Origin: Bacteroidales bacterium UBA3143
GTDB lineage: Bacteria > Bacteroidota > Bacteroidia > Bacteroidales > Dysgonomonadaceae
Direction: 5' to 3'
Length of the DNA: 64,000 nt
Assembly: GCA_002364735.1 (NCBI GenBank)
Contig: DEZB01000033.1
Coordinates: forward strand, 62,001 to 126,000
A model generated the notes under the pieces. That model was given only the letters and a program-made list of their open reading frames with translations. It searched no databases and had not been told where the DNA came from. Below, in pieces: positions 43,766-54,293 of this stretch (its first letter is position 1; each line of letters begins with the position of its first letter). Both the position numbers and the translations under genes were made by a program.

Positions 43766-44206
43766 AAGAATAAAGACATGCAAAGGTATCAATGACTAAA
43801 ATGATCAACGACTCTTATAAATATTTTATAACAATCACCCTTATATTATAAAAACTATTAGCATATCTCTTTATTTAGAATGTGTGTAAATAGAGTTGAT
43901 TGGAAATTTTCAAACAAAGGTCTTGTTTTAAACATGTTTACAATGAAATAATGCTGATTTAAATAAAATCGTAACTTTTCAACTTAAACTGTGTATCTCA
44001 TTGATATTCAACAACAGATAAAGACTTTGATTATCTTAAACCACTGTTTATTAACTCGCTATAATTAGCACATTGATAACTAAAGGACTATTGCACTTAC
44101 ATATTTTAAGGCAAATAATAGATTTTGTTTTGTCGTTTATTTTTCCAAAATTTGCATAGTCAATAAAGAAATACACACGCTCAAATAAGTTATATCAAAT
44201 AAATAA

Positions 44207-45604
44207 ATGAAAACTGATTTTAAAAGTTTATGGAACAATTGTCTCCAAATTATTAGAGACAACATCTCAGATGCTGCATATAATACTTGGTTTGCTCCTA
44301 TCATACCAATTAGTTATCGTGAAAATATATTCACCGTTCAAGTTCCCAGTCAGTTTTTCTATGAGTATTTAGAAGAGAAATTTATTGATCTCATCCAAAA
44401 AACTCTTTATAGAGTGATGGGTGAGGAAACTATTTTAAACTACCGAGTGGTAGTAGCCTCAGCAAGTGACACAGCAGTTGAAATAAGAGGTGAATCAAAA
44501 AAACAATCGCCTACATATGAAAAGGCAACTAAAACTGATAAAGTTCCCAGTCCTTTTGATAGAGTAGAGCCACAAGAGTTTGATTCACAAGTAAATCTAA
44601 AATATACATTCAATAATTTTTTTGAAGGAAACAGTAACAAATTAGCACGCACAGCAGCTGAAGCAGTAGCTATCAGTCCCGCTAAAACGGCTTTCAACCC
44701 TCTCTTTATTCATGGATGCTCTGGCGTGGGTAAAACGCATCTATGTCATGCAATTGGCTCAAAACTTATGGAGCTACACCCCGAAAAGAAAGTTCTTTAT
44801 CTTTCAGCTCATCTTTTTAAAGTACAATATACAGATGCAACTCGGTTTAATACTGTAAATGATTTCATCAATTTCTATCAAGGCATTGATATCCTTATTA
44901 TAGACGACATACAAGAGTTATCGGGTCTCACCAAAACCCAAAATACTTTTTTCCATATATTTAATCATCTTCATCAAAACAACAAACAATTGATCATGAC
45001 CTCAGATTGTGCTCCAATGAATATGGTTGGTGTAGAAGAGCGTTTACTTACTCGTTTCAGATGGGGTCTTACAACACGTCTTGATCGTCCAGAAAAAGAA
45101 TTGAGAAAAACTATCTTACAACAAAAAATACTAGCTGATGGATTATCAATTTCTGAGAATGTAATTGATTATATAGCAGAAAATGTGACGGACAATGTAC
45201 GTGACTTAGAAGGTATTGTTGTATCTTTAATGGCACACTCCATTATTAACAATCGTGATATTGATATTACGCTTGCACGTAAAGTAATTGAGCAGAGCAT
45301 CAAGTTTGAAGTAAAAAAGATAACAGTACAGAAAATTCAAGATGTCGTTTGTGAGTACTTCAATATTAAAAAGGATCTCATTCAATCCAAATCTCGTAAA
45401 AGAGAAATAGTACAAGCCAGACAAGTTGCAATGTATTTTACAAAAATGCATACCGAGCTATCTCTTGCTCAAATAGGCTCATATATAGGTCAGCGTAATC
45501 ATGCAACTGTTCTTCATGCTTGTAATAATGTTAAAGGACTGATTGATGTTGATAAATCATTCCGAGCTAATGTTGAAGAAATAGAACGCATTCTCCACAA
45601 TTAA
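44207..45604 (+). CDS. dnaA: Chromosomal replication initiator protein DnaA
   Basis: 465 aa with the standard domain order. Domain I (about 1-80, FKSLWNNCLQIIRDNISDAAYNTWFAPI), a variable linker, then the AAA+ domain with Walker A GCSGVGKT (about 168-175) and Walker B LIIDDIQELSG (about 228-238). Domain IV, the DNA-binding part, ends with the signature LAQIGSYIGQRNHATVLHACN near 420-440. It initiates replication at oriC. The ~450 bp between repeat copy B and the ATG show no recognisable origin, so whether oriC is here stays open. Confidence 0.97.
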   Translation: MKTDFKSLWNNCLQIIRDNISDAAYNTWFAPIIPISYRENIFTVQVPSQFFYEYLEEKFIDLIQKTLYRVMGEETILNYRVVVASASDTAVEIRGESKKQSPTYEKATKTDKVPSPFDRVEPQEFDSQVNLKYTFNNFFEGNSNKLARTAAEAVAISPAKTAFNPLFIHGCSGVGKTHLCHAIGSKLMELHPEKKVLYLSAHLFKVQYTDATRFNTVNDFINFYQGIDILIIDDIQELSGLTKTQNTFFHIFNHLHQNNKQLIMTSDCAPMNMVGVEERLLTRFRWGLTTRLDRPEKELRKTILQQKILADGLSISENVIDYIAENVTDNVRDLEGIVVSLMAHSIINNRDIDITLARKVIEQSIKFEVKKITVQKIQDVVCEYFNIKKDLIQSKSRKREIVQARQVAMYFTKMHTELSLAQIGSYIGQRNHATVLHACNNVKGLIDVDKSFRANVEEIERILHN

Positions 45605-45647
45605 ACAAATCGCTTCTTAAAACATACAAGCCCCTTACTTTAGAATA

Positions 45648-45677
45648 TTGGAAAGTGATGAAAAATATCTACATTTG
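45648..45677 (+). promoter_or_regulatory. Promoter of the 45706 phosphoesterase gene
   Basis: TTGG (45648-45651), an 18-nt spacer and TACATTTG (45670-45677) approach the TTTG/TAnnTTTG consensus. The -7 box lies inside the longest open frame (from 45655), which favours the downstream start at 45706. Confidence 0.5.
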
Positions 45678-45705
45678 TAAGAGATCATTTTCAACACTAA
45701 GGATT

Positions 45706-46950
45706 ATGCGCAAAATATTTCTCAATTTATTACTTCTTTTATCCTTTAGTCTTTTTGCACAACAGCCACTAAAAATAGCTGTTATCAGTGACACGCATTA
45801 TCTATCATCAAAACTTGCTCAACCTGATGAGGCTTTGAACAAATTTGAAGTTGCTACTGGAAGAAACACCGATGATTTGCATGTAGTATTGCACCAGGTA
45901 ATAACAGACCTTATAAATTACAAACCCGACTTGCTTTTAATCACTGGAGATATAACGAATCATGGAGAACAAGCAAGCCATATTGATTTTATTGCTACCC
46001 TAAAGCCCTTAACTGATAGTGGAACTCGCGTATTTGTTGTACCAGGTAATCACGATGTGAATGTACCCAATTCGAAGAAATACGAAGGTGATTTATCGTC
46101 CCCCACACCAAGTGTCTCAGCAGAAGAATTCGCTGAAATATATGGACAATACGGATATGCTGAAGCATCTAAACGAGATAGCTCTTCATTAAGCTACCTA
46201 TCAGAAATAAATGATAGTACTTGGCTGTTGTCTATTGACAGTAATCGTCACAAAGAATACAAAACATCAAGTATTTCAGCAGGAAGGATTCTCCCAGAAA
46301 CCATGCAATGGGCACTTGATATATTGCGTGATGCTAAATCAAAAAACATATTTGTGATAGGCATGATGCACCATGGATTGGTTGAGCATATGCCTTACCA
46401 AGCAGTATTCTTCTCCGACTATTTAATTGATGATTGGAAACGAAATGCTCAACTATTAGCCGATAATGGTCTGAGAATTATGTTTACGGGCCATTTCCAC
46501 TCCAATGATATTACCTTACTCACTTCTGATAACGGAAACACAATTTACGACATCGAAACTGGTAGTTTATCGGGTTATCCTTTCCCATATCGATTAATGA
46601 CATTGCAAGACAATGTGCTTAACATAGAAACAAAGTTTGTAGAGTCAATACCTGGTAAACCAAACTTAAAAGAAGCGTACCGTCAAAAGACTGAACTAAT
46701 TGCTCATCGAGCTGCTCAATCTAAAATAAACTCAATGTCACTACCTATTCCTTCAGAAATGAAAGATGCAGTAGTAGATTTACTCGTAAAGATGCAACTG
46801 CTACACATGAAAGGAGATGAAAAGATTGATGATGAAATGCTCCAATTGATTAAGAGTATAAATAAACTGATTGGAGATCCAAATGCAGATTTCTCATCAT
46901 TCGAACTCGATTTTCCTCCTGCAGATAACTTTTTGGAAATTGTTCTGTGA
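45706..46950 (+). CDS. Exported calcineurin-like metallophosphoesterase
   Basis: 414 aa from ATG 45706, giving the signal peptide [19 protein letters not shown]. The upstream frame to 45655 overlaps the promoter and lacks a sensible N-terminus. All metallophosphoesterase blocks are present: [11 protein letters not shown] (D-x-H), [12 protein letters not shown] (GD), VVPGNHDVN (GNHD), GMMHHG and FTGHFHSND (GHxH). The periplasmic substrate is unknown; 3',5'-cyclic nucleotides or phospholipids are possibilities for the family. The stop overlaps the rnhB GTG start by 4 bases. Confidence 0.88.
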   Translation: MRKIFLNLLLLLSFSLFAQQPLKIAVISDTHYLSSKLAQPDEALNKFEVATGRNTDDLHVVLHQVITDLINYKPDLLLITGDITNHGEQASHIDFIATLKPLTDSGTRVFVVPGNHDVNVPNSKKYEGDLSSPTPSVSAEEFAEIYGQYGYAEASKRDSSSLSYLSEINDSTWLLSIDSNRHKEYKTSSISAGRILPETMQWALDILRDAKSKNIFVIGMMHHGLVEHMPYQAVFFSDYLIDDWKRNAQLLADNGLRIMFTGHFHSNDITLLTSDNGNTIYDIETGSLSGYPFPYRLMTLQDNVLNIETKFVESIPGKPNLKEAYRQKTELIAHRAAQSKINSMSLPIPSEMKDAVVDLLVKMQLLHMKGDEKIDDEMLQLIKSINKLIGDPNADFSSFELDFPPADNFLEIVL

Positions 46951-47582
46951 AGAAGAAAGAGCTAAAAGAATTTACACCACTTGCATTTTGCATGCAAAGT
47001 GGAGTTATAGAAGCTGGATGTGACGAAGCAGGAAGGGGTTGTTTGTCAGGACCCGTGTTTGCTGCCGCAGTCATACTTCCAGACAACTTCGAATGTGATA
47101 CACTGAACGATTCAAAACAGCTATCGCTCAAAATGCGAAATGAACTGCGTTTAAAAATTGAGAAAGAAGCCTTAAGCTTTGCTGTTTCAAGTTGTTCACC
47201 CGAAGAGATTGATGAGATCAATATATTGTGGGCATCGGTTAAAGCCATGCATCGAGCTATTGCTAAGCTTAAATTAAAGCCTCAACATATATTAGTAGAT
47301 GGAAACAGGTTTAAGCCTTACCAAGATACTCTTCATACATGCGTAGTGAAAGGTGACAGCAAGTTTATGTCGATAGCTGCTGCATCAGTATTGGCAAAAA
47401 CCTATCGAGACGAATATATGAAAAATCTACACCAAGAGTTTCCAAACTATGGATGGGACAGAAACAAAGGTTACCCAACACGAGAACATCGCTCAGCTAT
47501 TGAAACCTACGGAATAACACATCACCATAGAAAGTCATTCAACCTCAGTCATGTATGTGTCAAATCAGCATCAAAAGATTAG
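46947..47582 (+). CDS. rnhB: Ribonuclease HII
   Basis: Cuts RNA in RNA-DNA hybrids, including single ribonucleotides. 211 aa from GTG (overlapping the upstream stop in GTGA). Catalytic D-E in [10 protein letters not shown] (D26, E27), DSKQLS, HILVDGN and VLAKTYRDE with further acidic ligands. The stop overlaps the convergent tex stop: TTAG serves both strands. Confidence 0.95.
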   Translation: MKKKELKEFTPLAFCMQSGVIEAGCDEAGRGCLSGPVFAAAVILPDNFECDTLNDSKQLSLKMRNELRLKIEKEALSFAVSSCSPEEIDEINILWASVKAMHRAIAKLKLKPQHILVDGNRFKPYQDTLHTCVVKGDSKFMSIAAASVLAKTYRDEYMKNLHQEFPNYGWDRNKGYPTREHRSAIETYGITHHHRKSFNLSHVCVKSASKD

Positions 47583-49702
47583 AGTCCCTTCATCGACAAC
47601 TGTATCCTCTTCTGCTCCTTGTCAACCGACAATACTTTCACTTGAACATATTGATGTAAAGAAACAACATCAGACGGATTAGATACAAACTTATCTGCAA
47701 GTTCAGATATGTGCACCAAACCATTCTCTTTGATGCCCACATCAACAAAACATCCAAAGTTGGTAATATTCGTTACTATTCCTGGTAATACCATGCCTTC
47801 ATTCAAATTGTCGATGGTTTTCACTGCTGAATTAAATTCAAACACTTCCACTTTGGAGCGTGGATCGCGACCAGGTTTCTCCAGTTCATTTAATATATCT
47901 GTAAGCGTTGCCAAGCCAATACTTTCAGAAATATAGTTGTTTAAATCAATCTTTTCTCTTAACGCTTTATCGTTAATCAGCTCTTTAATCGTACAATTTA
48001 AATCCTTTGCCATTTTTTCAACCACATGATAGCTCTCAGGATGAACAGCTGAATTGTCTAACACATTCTCAGCATCAGTAATGCGCAGAAAACCTGCACA
48101 TTGCTCAAATGCTTTTGCTCCCAAACGTGGAACTTTCATTAATTCTTTGCGAGATGAGAATGCACCATTATCTGTACGATAATCTACAATATTTTGAGCT
48201 AATGATTCGCCCAATCCCGATACATACACAAGCAAGTGCTTACTCGCTGTATTCAAATTCACCCCTACCAAGTTTACACAACTCTCCACTGTTTGATCTA
48301 ATGATTTTTTCAACTTTGTTTGATCCACATCGTGTTGATACTGCCCTACCCCAACAGATTTAGGGTCAATCTTAACCAATTCAGCCAATGGATCGCATAA
48401 ACGTCGCCCAATAGATACAGCACCTCGCACAGTTACATCATATTCAGGAAACTCATCTCGTGCAATTTTAGAAGCAGAGTATACAGATGCTCCATTTTCA
48501 CTTACCACAAATACTTGCACATTAGTTTCGAAACGTAAGCTGGTAATGAATCGTTCCGTTTCACGACTTGCAGTACCATTTCCTATAGCAATAGCATCGA
48601 TTTTATAAGTGGAAGTGAGCTTTACCACCTTATTGCCCGATTTTGAGAACTCATTTCGTGGAGGATGAGGATATATCGTTTCGTTGTGCAGTAAATTTCC
48701 TTGCTCATCCAAACACACCAATTTACAGCCACTTTTAAATCCAGGATCAATCCCCAACACCCTTTTTTGCCCCAATGGTGGAGCAAGCAACAGTTGGCGC
48801 ATATTTTCAGCAAAAACAGCAATAGCTGACTCATCCGCTTTTTCTTTCGATGAATTAGCAAACTCAGTTTCCATCGAAGGTTTCATCAATCGTTTATAAC
48901 CATCTTTCACAGCATCTTCTACATATTGCGCAGCTTCAGTAGAGTTTATCACAAATCGTTGTATCAATCTATTGGTGCACTTCTCATCATCGGGAGAAAT
49001 AGTGACACGCAAAAAGCTTTCAGTCTCAGCCCGACGAATGGCCAACAATCGATGAGATGGGCAACGAGATAATAAAGCAGAAAAATCAAAATAATCTTTA
49101 TATTTTTCACCCTCTTCTTCTTTTCCTTTGATGACCTTAGATGTAATCTCCGCATCGCGTTCAAATATACTTCTTACGTCTTGACGAGCACGTGCATCTT
49201 CATTCACCCACTCGGCAATTATGTCTGATGCTCCTTTTAGTGCATCATCAACATCTTTCACCTCATCGTTTATAAAAGACATTGCTTTTTGTGATGGAGA
49301 TCCAGATTGTTGCTTCATTAACCATTCAGCCAAACCCTCCAATCCTTTTTTGCGAGCTATTTCTGCACGAGTCTGTCTTTTGGGTCTATAGGGTAAATAG
49401 ATATCTTCAAGCTCAGTACTATCCCAAGTGTTTTCAATTCTCTCTTTTAAATCGGGTGTTAACTTCTCTTGATCAGAAATAGTAGTTAGAATAAACTCTT
49501 TCCTCTTTTGAAGTTCCTTAAATTTATTATTTAAGTCTTTAATATTTTCAACAGCCACTTCATCCAACCCCCCAGTGGCTTCTTTTCGGTAGCGACTAAT
49601 AAAAGGAATGGTTGCTCCCTCCTCTAAGAGCTTTATTGTATTTTCTACATTTTTGCTGCTCAGTTGAAGCGATTTGGAAATAAGTGAAATAATAATGGAC
49701 AT
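47579..49702 (-). CDS. Tex family RNA-binding transcription accessory protein
   Basis: 707 aa from ATG 49702; a frame open to 49738 is less likely, because a -7 box lies at 49726-49733. Domain order: Tex N-terminal helical region ([18 protein letters not shown]), a YqgF/RNase H-like fold ([15 protein letters not shown], about 320), helix-hairpin-helix repeats ([24 protein letters not shown]) and a C-terminal S1 RNA-binding domain ([32 protein letters not shown]). Tex binds RNA and affects transcription. Its 3' end overlaps the rnhB stop. Confidence 0.95.
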   Translation of the reverse strand: MSIIISLISKSLQLSSKNVENTIKLLEEGATIPFISRYRKEATGGLDEVAVENIKDLNNKFKELQKRKEFILTTISDQEKLTPDLKERIENTWDSTELEDIYLPYRPKRQTRAEIARKKGLEGLAEWLMKQQSGSPSQKAMSFINDEVKDVDDALKGASDIIAEWVNEDARARQDVRSIFERDAEITSKVIKGKEEEGEKYKDYFDFSALLSRCPSHRLLAIRRAETESFLRVTISPDDEKCTNRLIQRFVINSTEAAQYVEDAVKDGYKRLMKPSMETEFANSSKEKADESAIAVFAENMRQLLLAPPLGQKRVLGIDPGFKSGCKLVCLDEQGNLLHNETIYPHPPRNEFSKSGNKVVKLTSTYKIDAIAIGNGTASRETERFITSLRFETNVQVFVVSENGASVYSASKIARDEFPEYDVTVRGAVSIGRRLCDPLAELVKIDPKSVGVGQYQHDVDQTKLKKSLDQTVESCVNLVGVNLNTASKHLLVYVSGLGESLAQNIVDYRTDNGAFSSRKELMKVPRLGAKAFEQCAGFLRITDAENVLDNSAVHPESYHVVEKMAKDLNCTIKELINDKALREKIDLNNYISESIGLATLTDILNELEKPGRDPRSKVEVFEFNSAVKTIDNLNEGMVLPGIVTNITNFGCFVDVGIKENGLVHISELADKFVSNPSDVVSLHQYVQVKVLSVDKEQKRIQLSMKGL

Positions 49703-49725
49703 AGTTTTTAGTTTTTTATTGAATA

Positions 49726-49733
49726 CAAAAATA
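49726..49733 (-). promoter_or_regulatory. tex promoter -7 box
   Basis: Minus strand reads TATTTTTG (TAnnTTTG), about 24 bases before ATG 49702. It sits back to back with the radA promoter at 49787. Confidence 0.5.
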
Positions 49734-49786
49734 GACAAAACCCGCCAATATAAGTACTCTTTCTTATGCGACTTAATTATTATGAT

Positions 49787-49794
49787 TACCTTTG
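49787..49794 (+). promoter_or_regulatory. radA promoter -7 box
   Basis: TACCTTTG fits TAnnTTTG, 21 bases before the radA ATG 49816. It overlaps the first codon of the longer in-frame TTG start (49792), so that start cannot be used from this promoter. Confidence 0.6.
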
Positions 49795-49815
49795 TTAGTA
49801 CAAGAAAAATCTATA

Positions 49816-51186
49816 ATGGCAAAACTTAAATCAGTCTATTTTTGCAGCAGTTGCGGCAACGAATCTCCTAAGTGGATGGGTAAATGCCCTGCTTGTGGCG
49901 AATGGGGATCTTTCGTTGAAGAGCTAATAAGAAAAGATAGTGTTGCAGCAAAACAAGAAGACACACGTTCCTTTTCAAGTGGAAAAAACATTCCTCAATC
50001 ACTCAAAGATATAAGGGCAGACGAAGAGCCTCGTATTGATATGCAAGACAATGAGTTGAATCGTGTATTGGGAGGAGGATTAGTGCCTGCATCTCTGGTA
50101 TTGATTGGTGGCGAACCAGGAATTGGTAAATCGACATTGGTTCTTCAAACAATCCTAAAATTACAAACCATCAAATCACTCTATGTTTCGGGCGAGGAGA
50201 GTGCTCGACAATTAAAACTTAGAGCAGAGCGATTGGGAATAGAAAACGATAACTGCCTTATTGTCTGCGAAACCAATTTGGATCAAATCTTTGGACATAT
50301 CAAAAATACGGATCCTCAATTGGTAATAATCGATTCCATACAAACCATGTACATTGATTCCATGGAATCATCTCCTGGCAGTATTTCACAAGTGCGCGAA
50401 TGCGCAGCAGCCATTCTCAAGTTTGCCAAACAGTCAGGCATTCCAGTACTACTTGTGGGACACATCACCAAAGAAGGTAGCATTGCAGGACCTAAGGTAT
50501 TAGAGCACATTGTAGATACCGTATTGCAATTTGAAGGAGACCAACACTATATGTACAGAATTCTCCGTAGCATTAAAAATCGCTTTGGAAGTACAGCAGA
50601 GTTAGGTATATACGAAATGATTCAATCTGGTTTGCGCGAAGTGAGCAATCCATCCGAAATGCTATTGACACAAAACCACGATGGCTTGAGTGGTGCAACC
50701 ATCTCGGCCACCATCGAAGGTGTACGTCCTTTTTTAATAGAAACACAGTCTTTGGTCAGCTCAGCAGCTTATGGAACACCGCAACGCTCCGCAACAGGCT
50801 TCGATATTCGCAGAATGAACATGCTATTAGCAGTTTTGGAAAAACGAGCTGGATTCAAATTGTCTCAAAAAGATGTATTCTTAAATATAGCAGGAGGATT
50901 AAAAATAAACGACCCTGGGATGGATCTTTCTGTCATCAGTGCTGTTTTGTCGTCCAGCCTTGATATTGGTGTGGAAAGAGATACTTGCTTGGCTGGTGAA
51001 ATTGGTCTTTCAGGTGAAATAAGACCAGTCAACCGCATTGAACAGCGCATTTTGGAAGCAGAGAAATTGGGATTCAGACGCATCATCATTCCAGCTAACA
51101 ATTTAAAAGGATTTACCTCGAAAGTTGATATAAAAATAGAAACAGCTCGTAAAGTAGAAGAGGCTTTCAGGCTACTGTTTTCATAA
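49816..51186 (+). CDS. radA: DNA repair protein RadA
   Basis: 456 aa from ATG 49816. N-terminal C4 zinc finger CSSCGNESPKWMGKCPACGEW; RecA-like ATPase with Walker A GGEPGIGKST (about 102-111) and the RadA-specific KNRFG motif (SIKNRFGSTAELG). The C-terminal Lon-protease-like domain (DMSVI-like LSVISAVLSSSLDIGVERDTCLAGEIGLSGEIRPV) completes the protein. It drives branch migration in homologous recombination. It shares a divergent promoter region with tex. Confidence 0.96.
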   Translation: MAKLKSVYFCSSCGNESPKWMGKCPACGEWGSFVEELIRKDSVAAKQEDTRSFSSGKNIPQSLKDIRADEEPRIDMQDNELNRVLGGGLVPASLVLIGGEPGIGKSTLVLQTILKLQTIKSLYVSGEESARQLKLRAERLGIENDNCLIVCETNLDQIFGHIKNTDPQLVIIDSIQTMYIDSMESSPGSISQVRECAAAILKFAKQSGIPVLLVGHITKEGSIAGPKVLEHIVDTVLQFEGDQHYMYRILRSIKNRFGSTAELGIYEMIQSGLREVSNPSEMLLTQNHDGLSGATISATIEGVRPFLIETQSLVSSAAYGTPQRSATGFDIRRMNMLLAVLEKRAGFKLSQKDVFLNIAGGLKINDPGMDLSVISAVLSSSLDIGVERDTCLAGEIGLSGEIRPVNRIEQRILEAEKLGFRRIIIPANNLKGFTSKVDIKIETARKVEEAFRLLFS

Positions 51187-51268
51187 ACAGACATTCAAGT
51201 TCAGTGCAAATTGAGGACATTTAGAAATGAAATTTCGATGATATGTTTTTTAGTTTAAAATATAATAG

Positions 51269-51276
51269 TATCTTTG
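51269..51276 (+). promoter_or_regulatory. tRNA-Cys promoter -7 box
   Basis: TATCTTTG fits TAnnTTTG, 22 bases before the mature tRNA 5' end. A TTTTTAG upstream is like the one before aspS. Confidence 0.65.
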
Positions 51277-51297
51277 CAACCGCTTTTCAAAAGCATC

Positions 51298-51368
51298 GGT
51301 ACCTTGGCCGAGTGGTTAGGCAACGGTCTGCAAAACCGTGTACGGCGGTTCGAATCCGCCAGGTACCT
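51298..51368 (+). tRNA. tRNA-Cys (GCA)
   Basis: The acceptor stem GGTACCT (51298-51304) pairs perfectly with AGGTACC (51361-51367), followed by discriminator T as expected for Cys. The anticodon stem ACGGT / ACCGT encloses the loop CTGCAAA, anticodon GCA. The T arm is GGCGG-TTCGAAT-CCGCC. No CCA is encoded. Complete and apparently functional, unlike the tRNA-Pro fragment at 483. Confidence 0.96.
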
Positions 51369-51379
51369 CAAAATAGATT

Positions 51380-51425
51380 AAGTTCCAAACGCTGTTTTTA
51401 TAACAAACAGGTTTTGGAACTTTTT
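51380..51425 (+). terminator. tRNA-Cys terminator
   Basis: AAGTTCCAAA (51380-51389) pairs with TTTGGAACTT, with an inner CTGTTT/AAACAG stem, then a T run. Confidence 0.75.
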
Positions 51426-51633
51426 CTCTTATCACACCTTTAGTTCAGTAATCTAATAGTCCAACACAGGCAAATTGAAGAGTCTTTTCATTTATCACTA
51501 ATTAATTAGTTACGCCCATCCTCTTCTAAAGTTTTCTATTCTCTATCTGTTTATCTCTTTCTGTCACATCCAGTTTTCGTTTTTCAATTGCCTTTGCAAA
51601 TACATTTGTATGAAAAATGATAACCTTTCACCT

Positions 51634-51940
51634 TTATCGAATCTACAAAAGTCACTCCATGTACAAGTTCTTGCTTCTGTAGTCTACAAAAGTCACTCCA
51701 TGTACAAGTTCTTGCTTCTGTAGTCTACAAAACTCACTCCATGTACAAGTTCTTGCTTCCGTAGGCTACAAAACTCATTCCCTTAACAAGTTTTCTCTTC
51801 CGTAGACTACAAAACCTATTCCCTTAACAAGTTTTCTCTTCTGTAGTCTACAGAAGCTACTCCATGTACAAGTTCTTACTTCTGTAGGGGTGCAAAACTA
51901 ACTCCATGCACAAGTTCCCACTTTTGTAGATGTTATAACT
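51634..51940. repeat. Array of eight 41-bp units with a TTYTGTA-N3-TACAAAA palindrome
   Basis: The TAC of each palindrome falls at 51644, 51685, 51726, 51767, 51808, 51849 and 51891 (TGC), then a decayed unit near 51932; periods are 41, 41, 41, 41, 41 and 42. Typical cores are GTAGTCTAC, GTAGGCTAC and GTAGACTAC. Spacers share CTCCATGTACAAGTTCTT or a variant CCCTTAACAAGTTTTCTC. The array fills most of the gap 51426-52010 between the convergent tRNA-Cys and GH78 genes. The palindrome matches that at 24171-24431. Confidence 0.88.
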
Positions 51941-52010
51941 ACTACTTACATTGTTGTTATGCAAAATATATAATGGATTTTCTATTGCCATTTATATCTC
52001 TTTCTGCATA

Positions 52011-54293
52011 TTACTGTTTTACAATCAAGTTGTGCTGACCAGATCCTGTTTCAATATAGTACTCACCTTTATCGAATTTTGCTTCAATGGATTTATTGTC
52101 AAGAAACACATTGTTCTTTGAATCAAATTGTGGTAATATAACTCTGACAGTTGTATTTGCTGGAATTTCAAAGTCAAGATTAAATGTATGAGGTTCTTGA
52201 TTGAAACGCACAAAAACGGGTCCCTTGATTGTTGGAACTTTGCATTTGGCTTCCATAATACCTCCTGGTTGAGGAGCAATACGGATTTTTTCATATCCAG
52301 GTAAAAGTGGTTCCACTCCCATAATTTTCCGAGGAATGATATGTGCCGGAGATGCACTCCATGCATGGCTCCAACCATTGTTTGCTTTATAGCGATTATC
52401 CCAAGCTTCGGTGGTAATTGTTGAACCTACACGTAGCATATTCAGCCAACTACGATCCGAGTCGGAGGTTAAAAGACTAAGAGCATATTCTGCTTCTTTA
52501 TCATTAAAAAGGGCTTCAAGCAGGTGATTTGCACCATAAACACCACAAGCCATTCCTTTCGATTTTATAAAATCAACTACCTTGGGTTTGTTTACTTCAT
52601 CGACCAATCCAAATACAAGTGGATACATATTTGCATGCAGCGAGGAGTGCGACGTTCCAAGTCCATCAACATAAACACCTTTTTCAACACTAAGAAATGC
52701 ATCGTTAAATGATTTCTTTACAACAATAGCACGTTCTTTAAATTGATTTGCCTCTCTGCTTTTACCAATTGCTTCAGCCATATCTGCCATTGCTAACAGA
52801 GCTTTGTAATGAAATGCATTTACAACAGTGTTGAAATCAGTAAAGTCATAATTGTCTGCTTCTCCTTTTGCTCCCATTCCGACAGCTCCTTCTTTTGTCT
52901 TTCCTCCTCCAGCATTTGGCCAATCAACAATATCGTTCAGCTGCTTTCCATTAAAATGGATTGACTTCAAAAACTCAGGTGTTTGCTTTCCCCTTTTGGT
53001 GCTAATCAAGTAGTTTTCAGAAGCCAAGCTTAGCATAAGTTTTGCTACTAATTCAGGGAAATGCTTTTCAATAACTCCTGTATTTCCAGTGTGCCAGTAA
53101 TCTGCGTGCGCCATCAATATGGTGTGAAAAATCCATTCAGTTGGCCAAGTTGCATGATAAATCATATTCTCCAAACTATAGCGGGCAATGGCAAATTCGC
53201 GATCCACTGCATAATGGCTCATTTGATGGATGTAACAGTCTGCCTCATACATCATACGCTCTCGCTCGCTTGCAGCATAGTCACCGTTAAATGTATTGGC
53301 TTTCACCGAATAACGACACAGGTCATACACAGCATTTAGTCGTTCGTCTGAACTTGTAAAAAAAGAAGCTTCCTCATCAAATTCATAGTACAAAGCATGT
53401 TGAGTAACATTTTCGATGTTTATATCTGGATTATTAGAATGTATCTCAACATAACGGAAAGGAGTAACCTCAGGCATATGAGCGGGCATTGCCTGACTAT
53501 GAGGATAAGTTGGCTTGAAACGTGGAAGTTGCAATACTTCAGAGTGAACGCCAGGCTCTACAACGAACTGATATCTTTTGAACAATATGCCACCGCCAGG
53601 TTGTTGGTCAATGGAGTCTCCAACTGCTTTCTCTCCAAGATAAACCCAAATTGTATCATTAGATATTGTTGAATTATTCTTTTCCCAACTGTAATTAATT
53701 TCTGGTACTGCAAATGCTGACCTCCCAAAATCGTAGAAAAGCACATTATCTCTTTGAACCTTATTGACTACGTTTACTTCGTGATAACGGATTGGATGTC
53801 GATTTTCAAATGTCCAAATTGGGTCACCGCTTTCATCTTCAATCTGCACCCATTTGCTTTCACCTGGCCACAATCTTTTAATATTAAAGTCTCCAGTTTT
53901 AAAATTTTGAGCCTCACTCCAATCTGAAACATTACTATTTTCATCCCATGTACGAACCATCCAATAATAATTAGAATTGTCAGAAAGAGGCGTACCACTA
54001 TATTCAACATTTGAAGACTTACTTGAAGTTACTTTATCTGAATTCCATGTAGCACCTTCCAAATTGTATATATCTTTTTCGCTGTTTGATACAATTATCT
54101 GATAAGCTGTCTGAGATGCATCGTTACTTTGTGAATTCACAATCCAACTGAATGATGGTGCTGGATTGGTAATTACTGACAACTCTGGATGTGAAAGTAG
54201 TTCACAAAGCAAACCAGTTGGAGAGTTGTTTTTTTGAGAAAAAGACATTAGGGCCAAAAGCATTCCAGTAAATGCAAAAAGTATTTTTTTCAT
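52011..54293 (-). CDS. GH78 family alpha-L-rhamnosidase
   Basis: Exported glycoside hydrolase, 760 aa from ATG 54293 (signal MKKILFAFTGMLLALMSFSQ); a frame from 54320 adds nine residues before it. An N-terminal beta-sandwich (about 28-135, NYYWMVRTWDENSNVSDWSEAQNF) is followed by carbohydrate-binding-like domains. The (alpha/alpha)6 catalytic barrel has DYAASERERMMYEADCYIHQ where classic GH78 has PQRDERxGWTGD. The second acid is in TTEAWDN. A C-terminal beta domain closes it. Removes terminal rhamnose from glycans. No SusC/D or other CAZyme lies next to it. Confidence 0.88.
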   Translation of the reverse strand: MKKILFAFTGMLLALMSFSQKNNSPTGLLCELLSHPELSVITNPAPSFSWIVNSQSNDASQTAYQIIVSNSEKDIYNLEGATWNSDKVTSSKSSNVEYSGTPLSDNSNYYWMVRTWDENSNVSDWSEAQNFKTGDFNIKRLWPGESKWVQIEDESGDPIWTFENRHPIRYHEVNVVNKVQRDNVLFYDFGRSAFAVPEINYSWEKNNSTISNDTIWVYLGEKAVGDSIDQQPGGGILFKRYQFVVEPGVHSEVLQLPRFKPTYPHSQAMPAHMPEVTPFRYVEIHSNNPDINIENVTQHALYYEFDEEASFFTSSDERLNAVYDLCRYSVKANTFNGDYAASERERMMYEADCYIHQMSHYAVDREFAIARYSLENMIYHATWPTEWIFHTILMAHADYWHTGNTGVIEKHFPELVAKLMLSLASENYLISTKRGKQTPEFLKSIHFNGKQLNDIVDWPNAGGGKTKEGAVGMGAKGEADNYDFTDFNTVVNAFHYKALLAMADMAEAIGKSREANQFKERAIVVKKSFNDAFLSVEKGVYVDGLGTSHSSLHANMYPLVFGLVDEVNKPKVVDFIKSKGMACGVYGANHLLEALFNDKEAEYALSLLTSDSDRSWLNMLRVGSTITTEAWDNRYKANNGWSHAWSASPAHIIPRKIMGVEPLLPGYEKIRIAPQPGGIMEAKCKVPTIKGPVFVRFNQEPHTFNLDFEIPANTTVRVILPQFDSKNNVFLDNKSIEAKFDKGEYYIETGSGQHNLIVKQ

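Noticed and set aside
43766..44206. Chromosomal origin next to dnaA
   Set aside because: No cluster of TTATCCACA-like DnaA boxes could be seen; the region is AT-rich but so are most spacers here. Read-depth or skew analysis would be needed.
51634..51940. Possible CRISPR array
   Set aside because: The interval between palindromes is itself repeated instead of unique, the units decay gradually and no cas genes are present. The same applies to 24171-24431 and 18355-18575.
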